The notes beneath the pieces are model-generated. The model saw only the letters and a list, made by a program, of their open reading frames with translations, did no database searches and was not told the DNA's origin. This document shows positions 44,218 to 54,385 of a stretch of DNA of 64,000 nt, piece after piece. Source of the DNA: FEN-1297 sp963787005 (lineage in GTDB: Bacteria > Bacteroidota > Ignavibacteria > Ignavibacteriales > Ignavibacteriaceae). The stretch's first letter is position 1. Each line of letters starts with the position of its first letter. The position numbers and the translations under genes were made by a program. Location of the stretch: contig CAWBBX010000018.1 of NCBI GenBank assembly GCA_963787005.1, positions 29,736 to 93,735 on the forward strand, given 5' to 3'.

Positions 44218-46995
44218 TCAGAACTCGGAGGGGAGTCTTCCGAATTCTTTGCGGAAGCAATAGCTAAAATAGGAGGGATTATTAAAACCTACTTCCAATG
44301 CAATTTCGGAAATGTTTCCGAATTTCTGCTCAATTAACGATTTTGCTCTTTTTAAACGAATAATTCTTATAAAATCACTAGCCGTAAAATCCGTTAGTGC
44401 CTTAATTTTTCTATATAACTGTACCCTGCTCATATTGAGTATAGTGCTTAATTTATCAACACCAAAATCCGGGTTGCTCATCTCTTTCTCAATAATCTTA
44501 ATCGTTCTGTTTAAGAATTTTTCATCTGCTGATGTAATAGTAATTCCCGTAGGTTGAAGTATGATTTCACGACTAAATTTCTCACGCAGTTTTTTCCTCA
44601 TGTTAATCAGGTTGAGACAGCGAACCGTAAGCTCTTCGGAATCGAAAGGTTTAATGAGATAATCATCGGCGCCAATTTCTAATCCGGAAATTTTATCCTC
44701 TAATGTAGCTCTAGCAGTTAACATCATTACAGGAATATGGTTTGTCCTTTCATCGGTTTTTAATTTCTTACACAGTTCAAATCCGTCCATTTTCGGCATC
44801 ATTACATCGCTAATAATTAAATCCGGCATATTTTTTATCGATATTTTCCAACCGTCTTCGCCGTTAATCGCTTCACAAATATTGAAATGAGCGCTAAGAT
44901 TTTTCTTAATAAAATTTCTTACTTCAGTGTTATCATCAATAATAAGTAAATAAGGCTTTTCATCATTTAATGGCAGAGTATTTGTTTCAAAATCAGCTGA
45001 ATATAATTTATTCTCCTTTTTTTCAGCGCTAAGAACTTCGTTTTCAAATAAATTCTTGCTACATGGCCGACTTTCTATTGTGACAATCTCTTCGGGTAAA
45101 AGATGATTTGTCCCTTTAGGAAGAAATATCCTAAAAATTGATCCTTTCCCTTCTTCGCTTTCTGCAATAATTTTTCCTTTATGCAGTTCAATTAGTTCTT
45201 TTGTCAATGATAATCCGATGCCCGTCCCTTCATATTCTCTTGTTAAATTATTATCAACTTGATAGAAGCGATTAAAAATTTTGTCTATTTTATCTCCGGG
45301 TATTCCAATTCCGGAATCACTCACGGCTATTTCAACAAATGCCGAATTACCTGTTTCATCAGGAACGGGATTACCGTCAGGAACATTATTCTTAATATCA
45401 ATATTTATATAACCTTCTACAGGAGTAAACTTTAACGCGTTTGATAACACATTGCTTATAATTTTGTCGAACTTTTCTCTGTCCAAATAAATATATATAA
45501 CATCGGATTGCTTTGACAAAAGCAGTGAAATGTTTTTACTTTCTGCAAATGATTTAAACAACGCAATATTTTCATTTAGCACATTTATCAAATTTAGTCT
45601 GCTTGTTTTTAATTTTATCCTTCCCGATTCTATTTTAGAAATGTCCAATAGTTGGTTGGTTAATCTATTTATCTTTTTGGCACTCCTGTAAATAAGTTTT
45701 GCTTCTTCAATAATATTGCTGTCTTTTGATTGTTTTACAATATTCTCCGCCGGACCCATAATTAAAGTTAAAGGCGTTCTAAACTCATGTGAGATATTAG
45801 TAAAAAATCTATTTTGAGCTTGCTGTGCTTCTTTCAAAAGATGCACTGTTTTGGATAATTCTTCTTGGGCATTTTGCAGTTCGGAAGTTCTACATTCTAC
45901 CTTAGTTTCCAAATTATTCTTGTAATCTGTAATTGTTCTTAGAACCAATGCATCATGAATGGAAATATTTATAACCGGAAGCAAATAATTTAATAATTCT
46001 TCTGTTTCCGATTCATATGAAGTACTTATAGGTTGAATTAACAGTTCACCAATCTTGTTATCAGCTATTTCTATATCTCTTATTATTGTTTCCGAACCAC
46101 GGCTTTGCTTCCCGCTAATTGATTCGGCCTCAAAATTATTCCCTTCAATATCTTTTGATATTATTACTTTGGCAAAAGAAAATTCAGCATCTCTAACCAA
46201 AGTATCCGTAATTTCTTTTATGGTTTTATGAATATCTATATTTTGCCTAATTGACTTACTTATATCATGGGCAGTTATTAATTGGGTTGTCTGCTTTTGT
46301 AGTATTCTTTTTGACTCTTCTAATTGATCATATTGTTTGAGTAATTTCTCATGTGATTCCGTTAAATCCGTAAAGGCTCTTCTTATATTAAGTAACCACC
46401 TTAATCTTTTTTTTATATTATATGAAATACCCTCTTTTTCCCATGATATAATGTAGGTAGCACCTTGATTTATTAAGCTTAAGCTGATTTTAAAATTTTT
46501 ATGTCCTACAAGTTTACCCAGTTCAACCCAATAGCCTTTAATTGAAATAAAAAATTCCGGACAAGATTGGTAGTTATTATCCAAATAAAGTTTCACAATA
46601 ATATTATTCTTGCCGGGGAATTCTATCTCATGTTTCATACATGAAATCATCATATCACCGATTTTGAACACGCGTTTCGCCAGAATTCTTGAAAATTTGT
46701 TCGAAGAAAAAAATATCAAACCGGCAAGTATCCCTTCGGGATAAAATCCCGGAGTAACATGAAGTCTTCCAATATTTTCAAATTCGTCTATCTCAAAATA
46801 TGCCCTCATATTTTCCGTTATTTTTAAAAAATACCTCCATTCAATGCGTTCATGTTTGTTTTCTAAATATTCCCGGCTGTATGGGAGGTTATGAATTATT
46901 TTGTCCGGACTAATTCCCTTTTTTTTACAAGCAAGAAAGTATGTTTGTAAAATTTTGCAGGAAACTTCTTTCTTTATTTGTTTAGTCTCAGACAT
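44218..46995 (-). CDS. Hybrid histidine kinase with receiver and AraC-type output domain
   Basis: 925 residues. The first ~200 lack a signal peptide or membrane helices and resemble the N-terminal sensing part of some AraC-type regulators (GISPDKIIHNLPYSREYLEN, HERIEWRYFLKITENM). A coiled coil and GAF-like region follow (about 215-350). HisKA has His403 (NISHEFRTPL). The HATPase has SDSGIGIPGDKI and EYEGTGIGLSLTKELI. The receiver has Asp730 (SDVMMPKMDG) and Lys in YLIKPFD. A C-terminal AraC HTH pair ends the protein (LSRVQLYRKIKAL-like; ISEIALEVGFNNPSYFSYCFRKEF). All phosphorelay residues are present. It is a one-piece, cytoplasmic relative of Bacteroidota HTCS regulators. A nearby target could be the beta-helix gene. 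Confidence 0.9.
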   Translation of the reverse strand: MSETKQIKKEVSCKILQTYFLACKKKGISPDKIIHNLPYSREYLENKHERIEWRYFLKITENMRAYFEIDEFENIGRLHVTPGFYPEGILAGLIFFSSNKFSRILAKRVFKIGDMMISCMKHEIEFPGKNNIIVKLYLDNNYQSCPEFFISIKGYWVELGKLVGHKNFKISLSLINQGATYIISWEKEGISYNIKKRLRWLLNIRRAFTDLTESHEKLLKQYDQLEESKRILQKQTTQLITAHDISKSIRQNIDIHKTIKEITDTLVRDAEFSFAKVIISKDIEGNNFEAESISGKQSRGSETIIRDIEIADNKIGELLIQPISTSYESETEELLNYLLPVINISIHDALVLRTITDYKNNLETKVECRTSELQNAQEELSKTVHLLKEAQQAQNRFFTNISHEFRTPLTLIMGPAENIVKQSKDSNIIEEAKLIYRSAKKINRLTNQLLDISKIESGRIKLKTSRLNLINVLNENIALFKSFAESKNISLLLSKQSDVIYIYLDREKFDKIISNVLSNALKFTPVEGYINIDIKNNVPDGNPVPDETGNSAFVEIAVSDSGIGIPGDKIDKIFNRFYQVDNNLTREYEGTGIGLSLTKELIELHKGKIIAESEEGKGSIFRIFLPKGTNHLLPEEIVTIESRPCSKNLFENEVLSAEKKENKLYSADFETNTLPLNDEKPYLLIIDDNTEVRNFIKKNLSAHFNICEAINGEDGWKISIKNMPDLIISDVMMPKMDGFELCKKLKTDERTNHIPVMMLTARATLEDKISGLEIGADDYLIKPFDSEELTVRCLNLINMRKKLREKFSREIILQPTGITITSADEKFLNRTIKIIEKEMSNPDFGVDKLSTILNMSRVQLYRKIKALTDFTASDFIRIIRLKRAKSLIEQKFGNISEIALEVGFNNPSYFSYCFRKEFGRLPSEF

Positions 46996-47632
46996 ATTAA
47001 ATTAATTTAATCTGTTTAATTATCTAACTTATATGTAAAAATTCCAGGGGGACTAATATTAATGGTCGATAATATTGATTGTATATTAATAAAAATATAT
47101 TCTAAAACAGACATAACTTTTTATCAATAAAGTCGGATGAAATGACAGAAAAAAGGGAAAAGTAAAATTCTTTAAGCTAACCTAAGATCAAGTATGGTAG
47201 TTTCGGCAATATCTCCTGCCTTCCCCAGCTACCAATACATCTTCTTATCTAGTAATGGGATGTTGAATCAAGACAAAAAAAAATAAAATGTTCATGATAA
47301 TTGTGGTAATAACTGTTTTTGAGAGGAACTTCACTCAAAAAAAGTTGATCTATTTAAAGATAATATCAAAATATGAAAGAAAAAAACAGTAAAATTATAC
47401 AAATAGGAATCGGGGTGCTGATTATATATTTCCCACCGGGGTCTTTCAGTGGTTTTAATCAATTGTTCAACAATAATCGGCTGGCTTAAACGCCGTGAAC
47501 GGCGTATGGTTTTCTGTTTAATTCATTCCGAATTTATTCACGGCTGGGCGATTATTTATGGCTATGGAATAATTATTCACCGGCAAAAAGTTATCACACA
47601 GTCTCTCCGATACCCCATCTCTCAGTCCTGCC
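46996..47632. other. Gap upstream of the hybrid kinase
   Basis: 637 AT-rich bases between the kinase start and the mazG 3' end, both minus strand. It holds a small perfect hairpin (ACGCCG-TGAA-CGGCGT, 47490-47505). A plus-strand frame at 47449-47754 overlaps mazG antisense and looks spurious. The kinase promoter is expected near 47000-47100 but no box stands out. Confidence 0.4.
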
Positions 47633-48412
47633 CTATTCGGCCTGCTTTTTCTCCAGAACACTCTTACTCTCTTCCCAGTATTTATCCATTTCTTGAAGGT
47701 TGGATTCGTTTATCTTTCTTCCGCTCTCGCTTATCTTCTTTTCAACGTAATTAAACCTATTGATGAACTTGGTATTGGTTTTTCTTAGGGCGTTATCGGG
47801 ATTTACACCGAGAAATCTGGCATAATTTACAAGAGCGAAGAAAACATCGCCTATCTCATTTTCCAGTTCTTCTGCGGTTTCTTCCTTTTCGGAAACGTGC
47901 ATCTCTTCAATTTCTTCCACCACTTTCTTCCACACGTCTTCTTTCTTTTCCCAGTCGAACCCGACCTTTGCAGCCTTTTCCTGCAGCCTGTGCGCCTTTA
48001 ACATCGAGGGCAGATTTTCCGGAACTCCTTCCAGCACGGAATCTCTTCCTTCGGTAAGCTTAATCGCTTCCCAGTTTTTCTTTACGTCTTCGGATCCGTT
48101 GACCTCCACGCTGCCGAACACGTGGGGGTGCCGGCGTATCAATTTCTCTTTTATAGAGCCGATGACTTCGTTGATGGTAAAAAGTTTCGCGTCCTCTGCT
48201 ATAACAGAATGAAAGAGTACATGGAAGAGAAGATCGCCGAGTTCACCCTTAAATTCCTCGTAATCTTTCCTGTCGATAGCGTCAACTGTTTCATAAGCTT
48301 CTTCGAGAGTGGCTGCTTTAATTGAATCGTTTGTCTGTTCTTTATCCCACGGGCACTCGACCCTTAGTTTTTTAACAACATCTAATAATTCTTCAAATTT
48401 ACTTTCAATCAT
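47633..48412 (-). CDS. mazG: Nucleoside triphosphate pyrophosphohydrolase
   Basis: Hydrolyses NTPs to NMP and pyrophosphate, cleaning damaged nucleotides. 259 residues, normal for the two-domain E. coli-type MazG. Motifs are RVECPWDKEQTNDSI, the metal-binding EEAYE and ELGDLLFHVLFH in the first domain, and EEELENEIGDVFFALVNYARFLG-like residues (EELENEIGDVFFALVNYAR) in the second. It is divergent from ridA with 96 bases between the starts. Confidence 0.95.
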   Translation of the reverse strand: MIESKFEELLDVVKKLRVECPWDKEQTNDSIKAATLEEAYETVDAIDRKDYEEFKGELGDLLFHVLFHSVIAEDAKLFTINEVIGSIKEKLIRRHPHVFGSVEVNGSEDVKKNWEAIKLTEGRDSVLEGVPENLPSMLKAHRLQEKAAKVGFDWEKKEDVWKKVVEEIEEMHVSEKEETAEELENEIGDVFFALVNYARFLGVNPDNALRKTNTKFINRFNYVEKKISESGRKINESNLQEMDKYWEESKSVLEKKQAE

Positions 48413-48508
48413 TTGCAGGATTCCTTAAAATTGTATTGTGGTATTAAACTTTGTCCGCGGATCGTTTTAAAGATAATAAAAAGTATACTGTTATAAAAAG
48501 GAGCTAAT

Positions 48509-48964
48509 ATGATAGAGGAAAAGATAAAGGAACTCGGCTTTGAACTTCCCGAAGCACCAAAAGCACTGGCTGCGTATGTACCTTCGCTTAAAATTGACAA
48601 ACTTGTTTTTACGGCCGGACAAGTCCCGGTAGTGAAAGGCGAGCTTAAAGTTAAAGGAAAACTCGGCGCAGAAATAAGCGAAGAGGATGGGAGAAAGGCC
48701 GCTGAGATTTGTGCATTAAATTGTCTCAGCGTAGTAAAACAGGCTGCCGGGAGTTTAGATAATGTTGACAGAATTGTAAAGCTTACGGTATTTGTAAACA
48801 GCGCTGACGGTTTCTCCGATCAGCATAAAGTAGCTAACGGAGCTTCGGAGCTTATCGGGAAAATCTTTGGTGAAGCCGGCAAACATGTAAGGAGCGCGGT
48901 TGGAGTAAGCGAGCTTCCTATGAATGCCGCTGTAGAGATTGAAATGATTGCGAAAGTTAAATAG
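48509..48964 (+). CDS. RidA/YjgF-family protein
   Basis: 151 residues, of the longer RidA subgroup. Typical elements are VFTAGQVPVVKGELKVKGKL, KAAEICALNCLSVVKQAAGSLDNV, KLTVFVNSADGF and an end SELPMNAAVEIEMIAKVK. RidA hydrolyses reactive enamine/imine intermediates of amino acid metabolism. The canonical Arg of the active site is not obvious here: the RSAVGVSELP segment holds one. The exact substrate is uncertain. AAAAGGAG precedes the ATG. Confidence 0.9.
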   Translation: MIEEKIKELGFELPEAPKALAAYVPSLKIDKLVFTAGQVPVVKGELKVKGKLGAEISEEDGRKAAEICALNCLSVVKQAAGSLDNVDRIVKLTVFVNSADGFSDQHKVANGASELIGKIFGEAGKHVRSAVGVSELPMNAAVEIEMIAKVK

Positions 48965-49678
48965 GTTAAATAAAGAACAATCAGATATAATATACATAAA
49001 AGTTTTGCCGGAGCTTTTAAAAAAAGTTTCGGCATCTTTTTGATAAATATCCGACAACGGGGGAAATTAAATCATCTCGCCTGGATTAAACGTCTTCAAT
49101 TAAACCTTTTATCAAATCGAATCCCTATCGGATACCGCATTACATCAATCGAATAAAAAATTTTAAATTGTGACCTGTATCTAAGATTGTATTACTGACG
49201 AACATACTTGATGGATATTTCTTTTTTATTTATTTATATTTTTCCCCGTCAAAGGATAAAATTTTTCTTACTCACGGATATTCATTTCAGTATATATATA
49301 AAGAGATATCTTCTTTTTATAGTATTGACCACGTTTCAACATATATATGCTTTCCTTATTGCAGAAAAAATTTCTTTTAGGGAAATTTTTTCGATGGACA
49401 ATGTCAACACTTACCGGCATTAATGTCCAATAAAAATTTGGCTCGTTTTTTAAGACACTTTAAAATTGAACCCGGGATTTTTATTCCTTCCTGTATCCCG
49501 GCATAAAATAATACTACGGTAACTTATAACTTTTTCCGGGAAAACCGTCGATATTTATCCGTTTATATGAGGTATAGATATTGCAAAGAGTGCGGACCGG
49601 AAAAAACATATTTGTTGATACGAGTTTATTTCCGACAAAATCAATTTTCTATTTACGATTCATCGAGGAGATCAAGGG
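48965..49678 (+). other. Long AT-rich gap before ggt, with a weak terminator
   Basis: 714 bases. A hairpin at 49007-49033 (GCCGGAGCTTTT against AAAAGTTTCGGC, then ATCTTTTTG) probably ends the ridA transcript. The remainder is very AT-rich. A 71-residue frame at 49208-49423 is low-complexity hydrophobic sequence without a ribosome site. No RNA gene or repeat is recognised. Confidence 0.45.
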
Positions 49679-51424
49679 ATGAGATTTTCCTTTACCGGTT
49701 CACTTGTTAATCGCATTAAAGGGGCGATCGTATGTCTGGTAATTGTCTCATTTATTATTCCCGAGCTCTACGGCCAGGGCGGTCAGCCGGTAAGGAGCCG
49801 GCATGGGATGGTTGTTTCCGCCAGTCCTCTCGCCTCGCAGGCGGGTGTAGATATTATGAAGAATGGCGGCAACGCTGTTGATGCGGCTGTGGCGGTCGGT
49901 TTTGCTCTGGCGGTTACATATCCTTATGCGGGCAATATCGGCGGCGGGGGATTTATGGTAATCCATCTTAAAGACGGACGAAATGTTACAATCGACTACC
50001 GCGAAAAAGCACCTCTAACTGCCGGCAGAAATATGTATCTCGATAAAAACGGAAATTACGTGCCTGCACTTAGCCAGAAGGGAACTACTTCGGCGGGTGT
50101 GCCGGGAAGTGTTGCCGGACTTATTTACGCGTTAAAAAAATACGGTACGATGACTCTCGCCCAGGTAATTCAGCCCGCTATCAATCTCGCGAGAAGAGGC
50201 TGGAAACTCGATTATAGAAGTGCCCGGATGTTTAAGAGATTTCTGCCCGAGTTCAAAAAATATCCTTCAACTTATAAAATATTTTCGAAGAACGGAGTAC
50301 CGTATAAAGAAGGCGAAGTATTTAAGCAGACGGAGCTGGCCAAAACTCTCGAGCTAATAAAAGAAAAAGGCGATGACGGATTTTATAAGGGCAAAATAGC
50401 GGAGCTTCTCGTTAAGCAGGTAAAATCGATGGGCGGTTATATTTCCCTGGAAGATCTGAAAAAATATGACCCTGTTGAGCGGAAACCGGTTGAAGGAACT
50501 TACAGAGGCTATCAGGTTGTATCCATGCCTCCTTCTAGTTCCGGCGGAATTGCGCTGGTCGAGATGCTGAATATTCTTGAAAATTATAAATTTGAAAAAA
50601 CAGATTGGGGAAGCAGCGAATACATTCACCGGCTTGTTGAAGCGATGAAATATACGTACGCAGACAGGACGTATCTTTTAGGCGATGAAGATTTTTATCA
50701 CGTTCCGAAAGCCGGACTTATCTCGAAGGCTTATGCAAAATCTATCTACGATAAGATAGTGAAGGCAAAAGACATTGCAGTACCTTCGAGCCAAATTTCA
50801 GCCGGCAAGCCTTCAAAATACGCCGAAAGCAACGAGACAACTCACTTTTCTATATATGATGAAAACGGTAATGCGGTAAGCAATACAACTACAATTAATT
50901 CTGCTTTCGGCTCTAAGATTGTAGTGGCCGGTGCAGGATTCCTTTTGAATAACGAAATGGACGATTTCAGCGCGAAGCCCGGAACTCCGAATCAATTCGG
51001 ATTGATGGGAACGGAAGGTAATTCAATTCAGCCGCAGAAAAGGCCTCTGAGCTCGATGACTCCCACTATAGTTTTAAAGAACAATAAGCCTTACATCATA
51101 ATCGGTTCGCCCGGAGGTTCCAGAATTATTACGGTTGTACTTCAGGTCATTATGAACTGCATCGACTTTGGTATGAACATACAGCAGGCGATAAACTCAC
51201 CGCGCATTCATCATCAATGGATGCCCGATAAAATTTATTACGAAGACTTTTCTCTGACTAAAGACGTTCGAAACAATCTGGAAAAAATGGGCTACAAGTT
51301 CGAGGACGCAAACAGGAGATTCAGTATACTCGGTTTGGCGGAAGGTATTATGGTGGATGATTCGGACGGTTCCGTCTACGGCGCTTTCGATCCGCGCGGC
51401 AGCGGTGCCGCAATTGGTTTCTGA
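49679..51424 (+). CDS. ggt: Gamma-glutamyltranspeptidase
   Basis: Periplasmic Ntn-hydrolase that cleaves or transfers the gamma-glutamyl group of glutathione and related compounds. 581 residues with a signal peptide ending near LYGQG. The large-subunit signature is MVVSASPLASQAGVDIMKNGGNAVDAAVAV, shown by its parts ASPLASQAG and GGNAVDAAVA. Autocleavage is expected before Thr387 (ESNE-TTHFSIYDENGNAVS), which becomes the nucleophile. PLSSMTPTIV and GSPGGSRI are the conserved oxyanion-region motifs. It is monocistronic. Confidence 0.96.
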   Translation: MRFSFTGSLVNRIKGAIVCLVIVSFIIPELYGQGGQPVRSRHGMVVSASPLASQAGVDIMKNGGNAVDAAVAVGFALAVTYPYAGNIGGGGFMVIHLKDGRNVTIDYREKAPLTAGRNMYLDKNGNYVPALSQKGTTSAGVPGSVAGLIYALKKYGTMTLAQVIQPAINLARRGWKLDYRSARMFKRFLPEFKKYPSTYKIFSKNGVPYKEGEVFKQTELAKTLELIKEKGDDGFYKGKIAELLVKQVKSMGGYISLEDLKKYDPVERKPVEGTYRGYQVVSMPPSSSGGIALVEMLNILENYKFEKTDWGSSEYIHRLVEAMKYTYADRTYLLGDEDFYHVPKAGLISKAYAKSIYDKIVKAKDIAVPSSQISAGKPSKYAESNETTHFSIYDENGNAVSNTTTINSAFGSKIVVAGAGFLLNNEMDDFSAKPGTPNQFGLMGTEGNSIQPQKRPLSSMTPTIVLKNNKPYIIIGSPGGSRIITVVLQVIMNCIDFGMNIQQAINSPRIHHQWMPDKIYYEDFSLTKDVRNNLEKMGYKFEDANRRFSILGLAEGIMVDDSDGSVYGAFDPRGSGAAIGF

Positions 51425-51600
51425 GAAAAAAGAATTTCCTGGAAAAAGAAAAACAGCTGCAATGCTGTTGTTTTGAAGAAATTGTGTTTGGCTAATTAAA
51501 ATAATTATTTGGAACCCGGATTATTCCTACCCCGATTATCTTCCCTTCGGCCCGGTTTCTATTTAAAAATCAATCCATCTAATAACAAAGGAGCGCATAT

Positions 51601-54375
51601 ATGATGAGTATACTTCTACCAAAGGTATACAAAGCGGCACATCAGGGGATGATTTTACTTGCGTTTTTTATGTACGTGATTTTGGGTGGCAGTATGCTTG
51701 CTCAAAGCTCGGGTACTATAAAAGGCACAATAACCGACGCTAAAACAGGAGACTCTCTTCCCGGGGCGAACATTATTATTCTCGGATCCCACATGGGAAC
51801 CGGTACGGACGCTAACGGCGAATACAGCCTGAAAGTGGCGCCGGGCAGTTATGTTCTGCAGGTCAGCTACGTTAGTTATAAAACCGTAAAGGAAAAAGTA
51901 ACGGTTGAAAGCGGACAGACTCTAACTAAGAACTTCGCGCTCGCGGCCGATCTTATCGGGACAGATGAAGTTGTTGTTGTCGGCACAAGGAGAAAGGATA
52001 GAACGGTTGTCAACTCGCCGGTTCCTATAGACGTAATAAGCGCAAAAGATATTCAGCAGTCGGGCTTTACTCAGACTACGGAGATGATCAAAATGCTCGT
52101 CCCTTCTTATAATGCGCCTGAGACTACTATAGACGACGGCTCCGACCACGTTAGGCCGGCTACGTTAAGAGGACTTGGACCCGACCAGGTACTTGTGCTC
52201 GTAAACGGGAAGAGAAGATATACAAGCGCTCTGGTGCATGTTAACGGTACCATCGGACGCGGCTCCACCGGTGCCGATCTTAACGCGATACCCGCTTCGG
52301 CAATAGAAAGGATAGAAGTTCTCCGCGACGGCGCCTCGGCGCAGTACGGTTCAGATGCGATTGCCGGAGTAATAAACATTATCTTGAAGGAGAAGAAGGG
52401 ATTCGACGCTTCAGCCTCATACGGGCAGTATATGACAACGGAGAATAGGGGGTATACCGAATCGGAATCGAATATTGCGGGCGAGGATGCCTCTACTTTT
52501 TCTTGGGACGGTAACGCGCAGAACGTAAGCATAACCGATGGCTTCTCCAAAACGGTTCACCTCGGATACGGTTTCGGCGTTAACAACGGAACGGTTTATT
52601 TGAGCGGAGAGTATAGAAAGCATAATTTTACCAACCGTGCCGGACTAGATCCGAGACAGCAGTTCTTTACCGTTAACGGCCAACCGGATCCAAGAGAAGC
52701 TACATTCGGACGCCTTAACCACCGCTACGGCGACGCTGATGTTTCCGATATCGGTTTATTCTTGAACAGCACAATACCCGTAAGCGATAACGCTAAATTT
52801 TATGCATTCGGCGGATATTCAAAACGTGACGGGCTTTCAGGCGGATTCTTCAGGCGTTCTCTCGACAATAGGACTGTCCGCGGCATTTATCCTTATGGCT
52901 TCCTTCCTGAGATACAAACCAAAATTTACGACGGTTCATTCGCGGCCGGAGTTAAAGGCAGTCTGGGTGAATGGGCTTACGACGTAAGCGAAACTTACGG
53001 CGGCAATTCATTTAATTTTTTCGTTACCAATTCGCTTAACACGTCGATGGGATTAACAAGTCCGACATCGTTTTTTGCAGGCGCGCTGAAGTTTTTACAA
53101 TCGACAAGCAACATCGATTTAGTACGACAAACAGATATCGGAACCGCGAATCCGCTTAACATAGCGGTGGGCTTCGAGTTCAGATGGGAAAATTATCAAA
53201 TAGGACCAGGGGAACCGAATTCATATATCAACGGCGGAATACCGGTACTTGACGGTCCTAATGCAGGCGCGTCTGCTTCGGCCGGCTCTCAGGTCTTTCC
53301 CGGTTTTGCCCCGTCAAATACGCAGGATCAGTCTCGTACAAACATGGGTATGTATGCCGATCTTGAGAACAGACTTACGGAGCAGTTGACCCTTGGTGCC
53401 GCGGCAAGGTTTGAAAATTACAGTGATTTCGGATCGACGTTAACTGCGAAACTAGACGGCCGTTACGAAATTGCTCCCGGCTTTGCTATTAGAGGCGCGG
53501 TAAGCAACGGCTTCAGAGCTCCTTCACTCGCGCAGGAATATTTCTCGGCGATTTCAACAAACTTTATAGGCGGAGTACCGTTTGAAATCGGCACGTTCCC
53601 GGTAAGTTCTCCTGTAGCGAAAGCGCTCGGCGCTAAAGAACTGACGGCCGAGAAGTCGATTAATATAAGCGCGGGCTTTACCGTATCGGCAAATAACTTT
53701 TCACTTACAGTGGACGGTTATAACATTGCTATAAAGGATAGAATCGTTTTGACCGAAAACTTTACCGGGAGCGGTGTAACAGACTTCCTTCAGTCGAAAG
53801 GCATCAACGCCTCCGGCGGTAGGTTTTTTACTAACGCGCTTAATACCAAAACGCAGGGAGTGGACATAACCGGTAGATACGGTGTTAGACTCGGCGACGG
53901 AACGTTTAGGCTGACCGCAGCGATGAACTTCAACAAGACTGATATAACAAACCGCGATCAGATTACGACTCCGGTACAGCTTCAAGCTGTAACTACAACC
54001 TCTATCCTTGGAAGAGTAGAGCAGGGCAGGTTCGAAAGAGGACAACCGTTAAGCTCGTGGAACTTCATGGCGAGCTATTCGTGGTCCGGCTGGAACATTA
54101 TGCTGAGAACCGTCAGGTTCGGAGAGGTAACCGTTTTCAACAGTAACGCTGCACGGGATCAGACTATTTCGCCGGTATGGGTAAGCGATGCGGAAGTATC
54201 GTATAGTTTCATGAAGGGAATTACTCTGGCAGTCGGCGCTAATAATCTTTTCGATACGTATCCCGATAAGATTCTGAAAGTTAACAGCTTCAACGGGATC
54301 TTTCCTTATAGCAGCGCAGCGCCTTCGGGATTTGACGGTCGGTTCGTTTACTCAAGGCTCGATTTTGCTCTTTAG
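51601..54375 (+). CDS. TonB-dependent outer membrane receptor
   Basis: 924 residues. A signal/membrane segment (about 15-38) is followed by a CarboxypepD_reg-like domain (IKGTITDAKTGDSLPGANI ... VAPGSYVLQVSYVSYKT). The plug has VVGTRRKDRTVVNSPVPIDV-type TonB region sequence, TLRGLGPDQVLVLVNGKRR and EVLRDGASAQYGSDAIAGV. The barrel ends GRFVYSRLDFAL. It resembles siderophore/vitamin-type receptors more than SusC, by its plug pattern. No substrate-binding lipoprotein or ABC genes flank it. AAAGGAGCG precedes the ATG. Confidence 0.92.
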   Translation: MMSILLPKVYKAAHQGMILLAFFMYVILGGSMLAQSSGTIKGTITDAKTGDSLPGANIIILGSHMGTGTDANGEYSLKVAPGSYVLQVSYVSYKTVKEKVTVESGQTLTKNFALAADLIGTDEVVVVGTRRKDRTVVNSPVPIDVISAKDIQQSGFTQTTEMIKMLVPSYNAPETTIDDGSDHVRPATLRGLGPDQVLVLVNGKRRYTSALVHVNGTIGRGSTGADLNAIPASAIERIEVLRDGASAQYGSDAIAGVINIILKEKKGFDASASYGQYMTTENRGYTESESNIAGEDASTFSWDGNAQNVSITDGFSKTVHLGYGFGVNNGTVYLSGEYRKHNFTNRAGLDPRQQFFTVNGQPDPREATFGRLNHRYGDADVSDIGLFLNSTIPVSDNAKFYAFGGYSKRDGLSGGFFRRSLDNRTVRGIYPYGFLPEIQTKIYDGSFAAGVKGSLGEWAYDVSETYGGNSFNFFVTNSLNTSMGLTSPTSFFAGALKFLQSTSNIDLVRQTDIGTANPLNIAVGFEFRWENYQIGPGEPNSYINGGIPVLDGPNAGASASAGSQVFPGFAPSNTQDQSRTNMGMYADLENRLTEQLTLGAAARFENYSDFGSTLTAKLDGRYEIAPGFAIRGAVSNGFRAPSLAQEYFSAISTNFIGGVPFEIGTFPVSSPVAKALGAKELTAEKSINISAGFTVSANNFSLTVDGYNIAIKDRIVLTENFTGSGVTDFLQSKGINASGGRFFTNALNTKTQGVDITGRYGVRLGDGTFRLTAAMNFNKTDITNRDQITTPVQLQAVTTTSILGRVEQGRFERGQPLSSWNFMASYSWSGWNIMLRTVRFGEVTVFNSNAARDQTISPVWVSDAEVSYSFMKGITLAVGANNLFDTYPDKILKVNSFNGIFPYSSAAPSGFDGRFVYSRLDFAL

Positions 54376-54385
54376 TAAAAATTCA

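Noticed and set aside
47449..47754. 101-residue plus-strand frame
   Set aside because: Its second half is antisense to the mazG 3' end and it has no start signal.
49208..49423. 71-residue frame in the gap before ggt
   Set aside because: Low-complexity Phe/Ile-rich translation of AT-rich DNA without a ribosome site.
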